Source of the DNA: Bedellia somnulentella
Taxonomy: Eukaryota > Arthropoda > Insecta > Lepidoptera > Bedelliidae
NCBI GenBank assembly: GCA_963576735.1
Contig: OY755171.1
Span: forward strand, 17,112,001-17,176,000
Reading direction: 5' to 3'
DNA length: 64,000 nt
Program-made: the position numbers and the translations under genes
The notes under the pieces: model-generated
Seen by the model: only the letters and a program-made list of their open reading frames with translations
The model's database searches: none
Told to the model about the DNA's origin: nothing
Shown here: positions 20,132 through 30,799 of the stretch, one piece after another
How the letters are laid out: each line of letters begins with the position of its first letter
Numbering within the stretch: the stretch's first letter is position 1

Positions 20132-20530
20132 AAATTGTGAAGATTATATATGGAAAAAGTTACAAACATTAAAAAAATAAGTGTAGATTGAAGATAATTT
20201 ACAACAAGTCCCCTTAGCATACAAGACATTATACTTTACTAATTGACAGCGAAAGTAGAGCAATAACTTTGTAATATTGTGTATATAAAATAGGGGTTTG
20301 TGATAGATACCATAGAACTTAATAATTTTGCAGTAAGCTGTTTGGACTATTTCATAAAGATTTAATTTAACAATATAACTTAATCAATTCAACGATTCTA
20401 AATTTCTGCCCGTAAATGTGTTACATATGTAACATACACTGAAGTTTAAGTAACGCCAAAGTATCTTTATGAAAGTCAGTTGAAATAATACTTGAATTTA
20501 GTATTTAATAAACTTTTTAATGCACAATGT
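20132..20530 (+). other. 3' UTR of mucin-like gene
   Basis: AT-rich sequence after the stop codon, ending near the AATAAA at 20507-20512. Confidence 0.5.
20507..20512 (+). terminator. Polyadenylation signal AATAAA
   Basis: First canonical hexamer downstream of the mucin-like stop codon (376 bp after it), followed by TG-containing sequence (caatgtgtatatataactgtactg). A likely but unproven 3' end. Confidence 0.5.
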
Positions 20531-22160
20531 GTATATATAACTGTACTGTATAGCACCCTCTCTAATTATTGAGATTCCACAATTGTTTCATTATCGTTAC
20601 TTATCTTTTAAAAAGACATCTTCTCCACCATCTCAGCAAATAGGTTCAATCAACAGATAATAAATACAATTTTAAATATTCAATCTATTGTTATGTTAAA
20701 TTAAAGTGTACATATTAGCTTTTTAACATATTTAATTCAAAAATGTTCGCATTGGCTTACAATTTATGTTCCTAAATTAACGTTTTGAATTTGAGTGAAA
20801 AATAAATTAAGAAACATTAACTCATGTTATAAAAATTAAGTGTTTCATAAAATGACGTTTCCTATTTTTTAAATTATGGCACCCATATTCATTATAAGAA
20901 TTTTCAAAATAATTTAGTGTTAACTTTTCAATTGCAAATGTAAAAAAGAAATACTTTTCAAGAAGTTCTTTTTCATGAAAGGTTTTGAATGTATATAAAA
21001 CAAAACAAATATTATTTTCAAATCTTTGGTAAATACACGTTCATTGGTAGGGCTATACCCAGAATCACACATTAACCTTTTTAAGGGATCTGCAAACCCT
21101 GTTTACAATTTCACCTGTCTACAAATTAAAATAAGATTTTAAGTAAGTTTTCAGGAGTATTCTACTTTATATAAGCATTTAAATTTCATTTTCTTTCATT
21201 CATTATTGGTAAAAAGGTGTTGATACGGATTTAGAAATAAATATATTCTTTTAAAGTAATGAGTTTTCAGTTTAATTATTTAATTTTTTTAAGCTTAATC
21301 TAAATTGAAATAAACTGTTTAGATGACTTCATCCTAACAATTATAGTTTTAAATCTTTAGAATCAATATTATTATACTGCTGATTTTAATTAATACTTAC
21401 TTATACTTCTACCCAGCAGTACGGCATCACTGCTAATAATTCTAGCGCATAATAATCGCTTGTACTAATTTAATAATTATATCTTAAATTATAAATATTT
21501 TAGATTTTTTACCACATGTGCCATTACTGCACGTGTTCGTCTATTTATATGCAATCTTTCAATCTTTAGCTTTGAATTAAATTTACACTAATTCTTTTTA
21601 ACTTGCCATAATTATAGTTTTATATGATTTATAAATTAATTCGATGATGTCTGATTATTCTTGTATGCATTTTATACTCATTTAAAAGCTTTCCTCTTTG
21701 TACTTTACTAGTTATAGTAGATAATAAAGCAATATTCAGTGAATCATGAAAAAAGTATTTATTCATTCGTGTTTTTTTTTATATGAGGAATAATTAAATA
21801 TAGTTGGGCGATTTCTAATTTTAGAACGTTTTCTAACGTTAACTAGTTATTATTTTAAGTAGCAAATACAAGAAATGGAGACTACCAATAGAAATAAAAC
21901 TGACAGTTCGGAAAACTGGTTTGAAGTTATTTTGTTTTATTAATGTGGATAAATTAAACTTACTGAACCTATAATCCAATTTTGCTGACATAAGTGTGTA
22001 ATAACTATACAATATAATGTATCTAATAGAAAACCTTAAAGTTTTATAGTATATTATCTAATAGATGATAAAATGGTAATATAAGGAGAAAGCAACCTCG
22101 AATAATAAATTTATATTAATAAATAGAGAAGTATGCTTTTAAGGGCATGCGTCCCGTCCT
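20531..22160. other. Intergenic AT-rich stretch
   Basis: No gene and no recognised repeat. Very AT-rich, with scattered AATAAA hexamers, any of which could be an alternative 3' end of the upstream gene. Confidence 0.5.
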
Positions 22161-22177
22161 TAAATAAAAATCGAGAG

Positions 22178-22255
22178 GTTTGCCACGATCGTACAAAGTG
22201 TTTTCTCCGCCTACCTCAATGGGAACTAATGGCGTGAGTATAAGTATGAATGTTT
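22178..22255 (+). mobile_element. Family C LINE, short 3' end
   Basis: Only the last ~78 bp: GAGAGGTTTGCCACGATCGT.. and CGCCTACCTCAATGGGAACT, then GGCGTGAGTATAAG. Confidence 0.7.
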
Positions 22256-22834
22256 AATGGGCAAACCGTACATATAATAAGGTCTAAGGATAAAGCGTAG
22301 TTTTAACCTACTTCAGTTCATCTTCCGCACTGTTATATTTTCGTTAGTAGTCTATATTTCCAGCTTTCGTAATTAACGAATACTTTAAAACACTGATAGA
22401 GTATTTACATAATGCATACTAAAAACATAATTCATTTTTTTTATAAATAGACAATAGCTTTGAAAAAATTGCTGCCATAACTAAGGTTTGTAAGGCAATT
22501 ATATTAAGGATAGCAGCTATTTTGTTATTGTTATATTTAATGGAATGGTGTCATGTTGCTTCCGATTACTTATTCTCAAAGGTTTTGTTATAGGCGCTTG
22601 TTAAACTTAATATTATTAAGAAAATTCATAATTTTTCTTACCTTTTATGTGCGGTGGATATTAGAATAACAAATAAGGAACTGTATAAATTTATTTAAAT
22701 ATTATAGTGTTTTTGTGGGTTAGTGATTTGTTCAACAAATAAAACATTAATTACTGACATGTTGTTATTATTTATACCAAATATGCGACAGAAAATTTAT
22801 TATTCCTTACACCAATAAATTTTGGATTTAAAAC
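22256..22834. other. Intergenic stretch
   Basis: No gene or recognised repeat; AT-rich single-copy-looking DNA. Confidence 0.4.
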
Positions 22835-22960
22835 TCACGCTGTATGTCCCCGAAGGAGTGGGGGAGTTACTAATAATCATGTGAAATTGTTCTCATTTAG
22901 TAATCAGAATAACCATGTTTTGCCTAAACAGTGTACTCCCGAGATAGGGGTAGGTAGGTA
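22835..22960 (-). mobile_element. Diverged family A fragment
   Basis: Decayed 3' half of the SINE: ctcacgctgtatgtccccga, tactaataatcatgtgaaat and cagtgtactcccgagatagg match the family in order. Confidence 0.6.
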
Positions 22961-23024
22961 AGCAATAAGTAGAAAATCTATGTATAAAAAAAATATAATA
23001 CATAGACATTAATAATCGCTTTTA

Positions 23025-23272
23025 CATACATACATATATATAATTTAGACTGTAAATCTTAAGAAGGAGTAGCCAGAAGCTCAGAATTATGAAGTCATTT
23101 GCCTCTTTTGGAAGTTGCGTGGGGATCAGATTGCCAATTAAAGAAGGGTTGGTGATGGTGCTCCAGCCACGTGCCCAAGAATCACTTAAATGCCCTAAAA
23201 TCCTAAGACGCCTCTTGCAACCCATGCGAGTATCAGTGGGTTAGTGCTATTCTAAGCTAACACTACAAAGCT
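23025..23272 (-). mobile_element. Diverged family B element
   Basis: (CATA)n tail at the left; the core (agtagccagaagctcag, cctcttttggaagttg, ggttggtgatggtgctcc) and the end ttagtgctattctaagct follow in the expected order, with many substitutions. Confidence 0.75.
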
Positions 23273-23765
23273 AAGATACAATAACTATCTTAATTTGACA
23301 TGTGACAAAAAGTTTAAAGAAAATCATATAGACTTATAAGACTATTACGAATACTTTCAGACATTCGCCGCCACTAGTTTACGGAAGAATTGACTTTTCT
23401 TATCCTTAATGAGTCGTAAAGTCTTACTCTACTTATGGACGTAATGTACAAATTATTTTTATTAGAAGATTTATACATATAACTAAAATATATAGCAGGA
23501 TAAATATAATGTATACCTACGAAGTGACTGTTCAATATTCCCTCTCACTCAAGACACTTCAGTCGAATAGTCGCTGAAGAAATCAATAGCAATCAGAAAC
23601 TATATGGTGCTCAAAAGTAAAAATATATTGTCAAATATTTTTAAATGTTACGTTAAAATTATTCATTTTATTTTATTGTTCACACGAAAGGTATTGCCGT
23701 AGGAAATGATGTAGGCACAAAAAATATTTTGAGCTCATTACATAGGCTAGTGAGTTGTATGTGCT
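23273..23765. other. Intergenic stretch
   Basis: No coding or repeat signal recognised. Confidence 0.4.
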
Positions 23766-23767
23766 GC

Positions 23768-24275
23768 TAGTGGCAGAGGTACTAATACTTCTAAATATCA
23801 CGTGATATTGTCACCTGGTGTTCACAGTACCCATGTTTTGCTTGGACAGTTTACTCACGTCTAAGGGGGCAGGCTTTTCGCCGTTTTAAACGAATACACT
23901 GTCACTTAAATTACACACACATAGGCACATAGAGAGGATGGATAATAGAAAATTGGTAAAAGGGTTTTATAGAGCTAGTATGGATGGTAATGTTAGTAGA
24001 GGACGACCACGGAGAACACACTTGGACCAAATTAAGAGTGTACTCAAAAAGGCTGGCGTTCGAAGTATGAAGAATAAAAGAGCTTGTATGAAAGGATTGA
24101 TGGATTTAACGAAGCTAGAGAGGTTTGTCAGGATCGTACGAAGTGGTGATCTAAAGTCTCTGCCTACCCCAATGGGAACTAATGGCGTGAGTATATGTAT
24201 GTATGTATGTACACTGTCACTTAACTAAGTACAACGTAGTCATGATAAGCGCCTGTTCTAACTACTGAGCTATCT
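23768..24275 (-). mobile_element. Family A SINE split by a LINE insertion
   Basis: The 3' part is at 23768-23909 and the 5' part resumes at about 24210-24275 (actgtcacttaactaagtac, gcgcctgttctaactactga). The two parts join seamlessly if the family C insert and one copy of its duplication are removed. Confidence 0.8.
23910..24209 (+). mobile_element. Family C LINE 3' end nested in family A SINE
   Basis: Open for 96 codons: starts in HIERMDNRKLVKGFYRAS (the tail of the reverse transcriptase ORF) and runs through VSRGRPRRTHLDQIKSVLKK to LERFVRIVRSGD. Flanked by a 15-bp target-site duplication tacactgtcacttaa at 23895-23909 and 24210-24224. 5'-truncated, with a GTATGTATGTATG tail. One of the best-preserved copies. 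Confidence 0.88.
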
Positions 24276-24299
24276 TGGTTATAAATAAAACTATAACAA

Positions 24300-24600
24300 C
24301 GAAATAATTTCAAGAAATGAATGATCAAATTCAGATCATAAACTTTTTAAGTATATGAAGTAACTGAAAATCCTTTATACTTTTAGTACATATAAATAAA
24401 AAAAATACATCTGTAGATTCACAACTCTGCCCCACGATTTTATTTTAGTCTATTCTTTGCCTATGTTTATAATGCCCACGAATGCAACTATTTCATTATT
24501 TTTTAGCTTTGAGTACATTTATCATAAACATTACAATGTATGTTATACATAAAACCGTTTAACTTAAAAAGATGTCTTTACCGTTTTTTAATTTTAAGAT
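24300..24600. other. Intergenic stretch
   Basis: AT-rich, with no signal recognised. Confidence 0.4.
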
Positions 24601-24611
24601 TTTAGTTTTTA

Positions 24612-25705
24612 TTTCCCGCGACTTCGTCCGCGTGGACTTCATTTTTTGCATCCGGTTTACATTCAAAATACCAAAACACTATCTTAACTTCTATTTTTTA
24701 TATACATTTATATTCCCGCGGGCGTTGTAAAGGATATAAAGGATTTCATTGCCCGAGCTTTATATGAGGTGCTCGATAAATTAGATTTACGTTTGCGAGG
24801 CATTGCGTAAATATGAGTAAACTATAAAAATCTAAACGACCAACAAAGCGACGAACCTAACCTAACAATTATTCAATTACTGCTTAAAACCTGAAATCTT
24901 TAAAATACTCAATTCAATCTAAAATAGTAGGAACCAAAAAATATCCCTAACTAAACTATAAAAATCTAAACGACGAATAAAGCGCACTAAACTAACCTAA
25001 CTATTATTCAGCCTACTGCAAAAAACCTAAAATCTATTAAATACTTCAATATAATACAATAGTGGAAAGGAAATAAGGACACCAAAGAAAGCGAGCAAAA
25101 GTCAATTAAGATAAAACAGCAACTAAGTAAATGACTCGTAACGTAAAATGCAAGTATTTAACGATGATCTATTACTATAATTTCAAGTTGCAAATACCAA
25201 AATATGTCAGACCCAATGCTGTAATCTGTATCAATAAGATTTTTTTTAAAGTTGTTTTTTTTTTCGTTTACCGGAGGGGAATTCCTCATAGGATCCCCCG
25301 TCGCTCGAGCGAGCGAGAGGTTCTGCTGGTGTACCTAAGCTAAATCGGATAGGGTATTTTACTCTATGGATAGGGTTTAAAGTTGATGTAATATATTTTG
25401 GGTTTATATACTCCAATAAAGAAGAAATCATACCGCGATGTAGAAAGTACCGACAGCGCCATCTATTGGTAAACATGCAAACAACGCCGCGCTCTTTTAT
25501 AAGGTTTCAGCTGAAAGGTTGAAGATTTCGCTGCTAAAATCCATTAGTGATTCCGGTATGAAAGTACTCTATAATTTAATCTGGACTTCTAACTGTATGT
25601 CTGCAAAATTTCAAAGCAATCGGTTCGGTAGTTGCGGCGTGAAAGAAGCACAAATAAACAAACAAACAAACTCACTTTCCGATTTATAATATTAGTAAGT
25701 ATGGA
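24612..25705 (-). mobile_element. Helitron-like element (second type), minus orientation
   Basis: On the minus strand it starts TCCATACTTACTAATATTAT, flanked by A, and ends in CCACGCGGACGAAGTCGCGG, a terminus widespread in lepidopteran Helitron-like repeats. The typical phrase aatcggttcggtagttgcgg is at 25619-25638. The 3' boundary is not exact. Internal: a direct duplication (next entry) and a CpG-rich patch with cgctcgagcgagcgag near 25302. Short open frames here are incidental. Confidence 0.6.
24815..25068. repeat. Imperfect tandem duplication, period ~140 bp
   Basis: aaactataaaaatctaaacg occurs at ~24821 and ~24954, each time followed by aagcg, ctaacctaac, attattca, aaacct and aaatct in the same order. 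The copies have diverged by substitutions and small indels. Confidence 0.75.
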
Positions 25706-25907
25706 TTCTGTTTAAATCCTACCTTAGAATTCAATTTTGAAGTTGTACAGTGCACTGTATTCTACTTGTCAAGCCCTTTTGCTTGATACCCATATTTTTA
25801 TTTTATCAATCCCATCTGGATTGTTAAAATAAAAAAAAAAATGTATCAGCCGGTTTCCAGCGGCGGCCATATTGGATTTAATATTTTTTTAGTAAATTGT
25901 ATTTTTC

Positions 25908-27448
25908 CTTTGAGTAGTGAAGTATATGGAGATACGAGTAACATAAAGTACATAAAATCCTGCCTATTTTTGAAACCAAAATGGCCGACTAGTGTTGGCC
26001 AGTGATCGATACTTTTTATCGATAATATTATAGCTGAAGAATTTGGTCGTGCTAACCCTAGGATCTAGAAAAAAATAATAGATATTTAGATTTCTGCATT
26101 GGGTGGTCCATTAACATAAAAATGGTGATTACGATTCCTGCTTCGAAAAAACTTACAGTATTTGCTGAAACATAGTAGCTATGGCTAGTACACGTATTTT
26201 TTATAAAGAAGAAGTGTCTTTCTCATGGTTAATCTGATACAGCCTAAATCATGCAATCCGTACATGTGACGTTGAGGGCGTAAAGCCAGTAACTAATTAA
26301 AAAAAACGAGCGCTTGCTTTGTAAATAGTGGGTTTACTGTTTTTTATTCTATTAACCTTCATTTATTGCGCCAATTGTTGGCTTGTCAAAAACCAGAATG
26401 AACAGCAGTGGTAACAGAAATGGCCATTTCAAGAAATAAAATATTTGTATTTTTCATAATCAATTATTATTATAGAAATATTAATAATTAAGTCTTAATA
26501 ATAAAAAATTAACACTTTATTCTCACTTCTGGACATATAAAAATACTTAAAAAATATTTAAAAGCAAACCTAAAACTACTTATGTAACAGGTAACAAAAA
26601 TTATTAAAAAAAATCAAATTTTACTAAAACTAAAACCAATAATTTAACTTTATTAAATAAACCTCACTGTCTAAAATCATGTTCCATTTAACAAAAATAT
26701 CTAGCATATCTATATAATATTTTCCTTTCCGATTGCTTCTAGCCATTTTCGCCTTTTGGATTCATTTTTGGGGAGTCTGAAACACGTAGGTTTTTTTTCA
26801 TATAATATCGATATAATACATCGACAATAATAAAAAAACATCCCTATCTTGAACATAACCTTAAACTTAAATTCAATAAATCTATATCTAAAAGTATTGA
26901 AAACTCTGTAAATACACTTCACTCTATAAAATTCAGGTATACCATTAAATTAGGATTAGCTATAAATGCTTTATGAGTCTGCTATATGATGCTATAAAGA
27001 ATAAAATCACAATAATAATAGTCGATTTATTAGTTTTCCCATTTCTTACCGGTGAATTGTTAAATTAGGTCGATTCCTGCTTAAGTATGCTCCACAGGTC
27101 AGAATAGAACACTTCACCATTTTTAACAGAATTTCAGCACTATACCACTGTTTATTTCAATATTAATTGTAATTTTTCTACAAAATTTCAATGTTTACAA
27201 ACAAATCAAACCATAGACAACAAAAAACTTTGAAACTAAAATGGCGGATTCATCCACGAATTCTATATATAGTTATGTATAAGATTCTTGTGGCCAGCAT
27301 TATTAAAATGGTGTTGGTCTTAATGACACCCACAAAAATACTATCATCAGACAGAGACAACAATAGCTAATCATTTCGTCAAACACAATTTTGACAGAAA
27401 AGTTTATATAAAACATTATGTGATCTCCATATACTTCACTACTCAAAG
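25908..27448. mobile_element. P-like DNA transposon remnant with THAP motif
   Basis: Perfect 26-bp terminal inverted repeats (25908-25933 and 27423-27448; start CTTTGAGTAGTGAAG) and an exact 8-bp target-site duplication TATTTTTC (25900-25907, 27449-27456). P elements make 8-bp duplications and encode a THAP-type zinc finger at their N-terminus, and a THAP-like piece is present on the minus strand (next entry). No intact transposase: only ~1.5 kb in total, mostly AT-rich decayed sequence. hAT elements also make 8-bp duplications; the THAP piece favours P. Confidence 0.75.
26710..26922 (-). pseudogene. THAP-domain fragment of P-like transposase
   Basis: The minus-strand frame ends CFRLPKNESKRRKWLEAIGK-ENII-stop. 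This resembles the central part of a THAP domain (basic FRxPK..xRRxxWLxAIxR). The preceding residues (YYCRC..) may be the remains of the first zinc ligands. The C2CH set is not complete and the frame stops directly after the motif, so it is a fragment or one exon of a dead gene. Confidence 0.55.
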
Positions 27449-27700
27449 TATTTTTCTAATTGAGCCCTTTCATTTAATACCCATATTGATGGAATCGATA
27501 AAAAACTAGGTTATCCGCCATTTTGTAGCGGCGGCTATCTTGAATTTACAGTGATATTGAATAAACATAATTGTATTATCACCAAAATCCAAAGTGTATA
27601 CCAAATTTCATATAAATCGGTTGACAGGAAGGAGATGAAATTTGAATTACTAAATTTGACCCAAGAAAGAAAGAAAAACAAACGGGGCAAGCTACATAAA

Positions 27701-28080
27701 ACCGTTTAAAAATACTTGAAATAATGTTTCATTACAAAATTTTAGTACATAGGAAACCATTTTTTTAAGTAAATTAATTTTAGTTAACTTTTATATTACT
27801 TCTAGAGTATTTTTACCAATACACACATAGATGCATTTTGTACCACCAAACCGTTATGCTTAAATTTTGCTTACAACCTATTATGCAAACAAAAAATATA
27901 TGCAATAATATCATCATGAAATTAAAGATTATGCCATATTCGTTATGACAAAGTAAAGAACCCAAATCATCTTAATATTTCCTTTCTATATTATTACAAT
28001 ATCACCTTTCACACTATTTATAAGTGGATATTGGATTCAATGTGCCCTCTAAAATTAAATCTAATTTATGCGTTACTCTT
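27701..28080. other. Intergenic stretch
   Basis: AT-rich, with nothing recognised. Confidence 0.4.
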
Positions 28081-28084
28081 TTTT

Positions 28085-28302
28085 ACTCCTCTTTCTATGC
28101 TTTCATCACACTTTCCAACACTAATCAACAAACTTTCCAGATATGCTAACTATTGCACTTGCTCTACCTTCTTACCATCAATATAAATGACACATTCTGT
28201 CACATCTCCCCCAAAAAGCATAGATTTGGTTTTATCCACGTTCATATGGTAGTACGCCTTGTTCAGTGTATGCGCAAGATCGCAAAATGACATAAAATGC
28301 TG
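28085..28302 (-). mobile_element. Family C-type LINE, internal reverse-transcriptase fragment
   Basis: The minus strand reads YHMNVDKTKSMLFGGDVTEC-VIYIDGKKVEQVQ, the segment found just after the catalytic core in insect RT ORFs of this kind (..KTKxM.F.. and EGEKVEQV..). It comes from upstream of the 3' ends seen elsewhere in the window. Frames are broken on both sides. Confidence 0.65.
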
Positions 28303-28369
28303 CCAAAGGCGGGACAAAAAGTGTTACGAGTATTTTAACAATATTAACATTGGAACCAAATAAAAATAA

Positions 28370-28615
28370 CATACATACATGTACTTACGGATATAAATCC
28401 AAATAAAGAAAGGGGGCAGCCAGAGCTTCGGAATCAGAAATTCCTCAGCTACTTTTGGTAGTTGAGAGGGGAAAATATTGTTTAATACGTATTGTTGTTA
28501 ATAAATTGCCAAACGCATCGCCCAATCTCACGTAATAAGTCCTAATGCCGTAATTCTCCACTTAAACGCACACACGGGAACAAATTGGGTAGTGCTATTC
28601 TAAGCCGTCACTACA
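28370..28615 (-). mobile_element. Family B element abutting mariner
   Basis: Minus orientation; diverged. catacatacatgtacttacg at the left, gtagtgctattctaagccgt near the right end. It ends exactly where the mariner transposase reading frame begins. Confidence 0.75.
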
Positions 28616-29300
28616 TCACTTGGGCATGAGAAAGCTTTCCGCAAGATGGGTGCCGCGTTTGCTCACAGTCGACCACAAACGTAATCGTGTAACAACTTCA
28701 CAGGAAGGTTTGGCGTTGTTTAATCGCAATATGGAGGAGTTTTTGCGCCGTTTTGTAACCGTGGACGAAACATGGATCCATCACAACACACCAGAGACCA
28801 AACAACAGTCAAAACAGTGGGTTTCTAAGGGTGAATCGGCGCCAAAGAAGGCCAAGGTGGGTTTGTCAGCCAATAAAGTTATGGCGACTGTTTTTTGGGA
28901 TGCACGCGGGATAATCCACATTGCCTACCTACAAAAGAGAAGAACAATCAATGGGAAATATTATGCCAACTTATTGGACCGATTCAATGAAGATTTGAAA
29001 AAAAAACCGACCTCATTTGGCCAAGAACTTTTCCACCAAGACAATGCAAGGGTGCACACATGTGCAGTTGCCATGGCAAAAATCCATGAATTGGGCTATG
29101 AATAGCTCCCTCATCCGCCCTATTCTCCAAATTTGGCTTCGAGCGACTACTACTTGTTCCCAAACCTGAAGAAATGGCTAGGTGGAAAAAGATTTGACTC
29201 CAATGATGAAGTCATCTCGCAAACAAAGGCCTATTTTGAGCACCTCGACAAATCATTTTTTTTTGGAAGGAGAGCTCAAGGGAGACTACGTTGAAAAATA
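28616..29300 (+). pseudogene. Mariner transposase, N-terminally truncated with internal stop
   Basis: Open from 28620 to a TAG at 29103, then continuing in the same frame to TGA ~29297. Motifs in order: RFVTVDETWIHHNTPE (first catalytic Asp), LFHQDNARVHT (second Asp) and, beyond the TAG, PPYSPNLASSDYYLFPNLK (third Asp). There are 34 residues between the second and third Asp, which fits the D,D34D mariner class. The helix-turn-helix DNA-binding N-terminus (about 130 of ~345 residues) is absent, so it cannot be active. Confidence 0.88.
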
Positions 29301-29374
29301 AAATTATTTTTTTATCAAAAAATCTGTGTTTTATTTCAAAAGTCACGGACTTATTGACCCGCCCTCGTATCATC

Positions 29375-29750
29375 GCTCTAAATATTATTTTAGCATTTTA
29401 GAGTATTCTTCGCTCAAGAAAATTGGAAACCAGACTATTAGAGAAAATGTAATGCAATAGTGCGGAAGATTTATTGAAAGGGGGTGATAACTATGCCTTA
29501 TATTTATATGTACAGATTAAGCATTTAAAATACATGCACATACATATTAATTTCTTTTATTTATTTACATAACACAACAGAATTTATTTACATACAGGCA
29601 TAGCCCAATGCGATTACATTACACTTATACTTCTTTTAAATATCTACTACAGAGTACCTATTACATATATTAACATAATTATAATTGTAATAAATATGAA
29701 ATAGTTTGGCTAAATCTTCACATATTCTCTTTTACACATTGAAACATTCA
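29375..29750. other. Intergenic stretch with a LINE-like poly-TTTA remnant
   Basis: AT-rich. tttcttttatttatttacat at 29551-29570 and tatttacatacaggcatagc resemble the minus-strand 3' tail of an unidentified LINE. No gene. Confidence 0.4.
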
Positions 29751-29754
29751 TTTT

Positions 29755-29850
29755 ACTCACGTTATAAGTTCCCATAGGGGTAGATAGCGAAGATACTTGG
29801 TTTGATCCTGGCAAACCTCTCAAGATTCAGTAATATTCATTCATATTTAA
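29755..29850 (-). mobile_element. Family C 3' end, diverged
   Basis: Minus orientation: tactcacgttataagttccc, ataggggtagatagcgaag, gatcctggcaaacctctcaa and attcagtaatattcattc, in family order. Confidence 0.65.
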
Positions 29851-29857
29851 CTCAAAC

Positions 29858-30170
29858 TTAAACGTTCACGTCGTTTATCCACGAAGGGGTTACTAAGAGG
29901 TACTAATACTTCTGAACATCACGTGACATTGTCGTCTGGTGTTCAGAGTACCCACGTTTTTCTTGGACGGTATACTTACGTGATAGGGGGCAGGCCTATC
30001 GACGTTTTGTACAAATACACTGTCACATGACAAAGTACAACTTAGCCATGTGGTTAACGATGTTTTCCCTCACCGTTTATCCATCCATCCATATCCATGA
30101 CAAAGTACAACTTAGCCAAGTGGGTAACGGTGTTTTCCCTCACCGTTTATCCATCCATCCCTATCCATGT
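29858..30170 (-). mobile_element. Family A SINE with internal tandem duplication
   Basis: Minus orientation. The 5' half contains a ~70-bp tandem duplication (30028-30099 and 30097-30168): catgacaaagtacaacttag..gttttccctcaccg..tttatccatccat is repeated with few differences. No tRNA head remains. Confidence 0.8.
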
Positions 30171-30589
30171 GCATCTTTTATATATGCCCTTATACTCTTT
30201 ATACTTTATAAGACTGACATAACAATGCACTTTCACAAGTTTGTTATTTTTAATGCGAGATTGTGATAAGTGAACGTAAAAATTGCAAAACATAAATACA
30301 TGTGAAATAATAAGATTCATCTCAACTTAGACCACTTGATACAGAAAAACCTGTCACTCTTAATCAAACACAATGAACGAACCGCTGAGCAAGTTTCGAC
30401 AAAAACTCTCGACAAAAACTTGTTTGTTTAGTTGTAAGCAAGCACACATGTAATGTCTTACACTAATTCATACCGAGAATTGATGGCGGAACGAATATCA
30501 ATAGATAGGCATGACATGAACTATAACTGAGCAAGGTTACGACGCAATTTTTTTGTATTAATAGAAGTAAGCTTAGCTTAAAACAGCAG
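30171..30589. other. Intergenic stretch
   Basis: No feature recognised. A local near-duplicate of ctcgacaaaaacttg/cgacaaaaactctcgac lies at ~30395-30423. Confidence 0.4.
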
Positions 30590-30774
30590 GTGTCTTAAGA
30601 GGCAACTAAATGGAACTTTTTATGTGGTTGTTGGGCGATGTGGTTGGAGTCCCATTACTAATAACGTTCTTCACAATCTTTTCCCCACTCAACCTCCACA
30701 AGTGGCTGAGAAAGCAATTCTGAAACTCTGGTTACCCCTTCTAGGGATTCGTAGCCGTGTGTTATGTATGTTAA
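30590..30774 (+). mobile_element. Family B element, 5'-truncated
   Basis: Starts at gtcttaagaggcaactaaat, contains gggcgatgtggttggagtcc, and ends ctagggattcgtagccgtgt followed by tatgtatg. Confidence 0.8.
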
Positions 30775-30799
30775 ATAAAGCTTGTAATCAGATCATATC

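Larger units (their letters stand above)
25735..27700. repeat. Older dispersed repeat split by the P-like element
   Basis: Left part 25735-25907 and right part 27449-27700. Both halves have the same motif order (agcccttt..gatacccatattt..ggcggccatattggattta; agccctttcatttaataccc..gcggcggctatcttgaattt), so the host repeat itself contains a direct duplication. Its right part goes on with ccaaatttcatataaatcgg, a phrase typical of repeat consensus ends in moths. Confidence 0.6.
28303..29367 (+). mobile_element. Mariner transposon relic
   Basis: The right end is a mariner inverted repeat (tcacggacttattgacccgc..cctcg at 29343-29367) followed by TA. At 28303-28322 ccaaaggcgggacaaaaagt resembles the complement of that end and may be the left terminus. 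Between them the first third of the transposase is missing and a family B element sits in its place. Confidence 0.7.
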
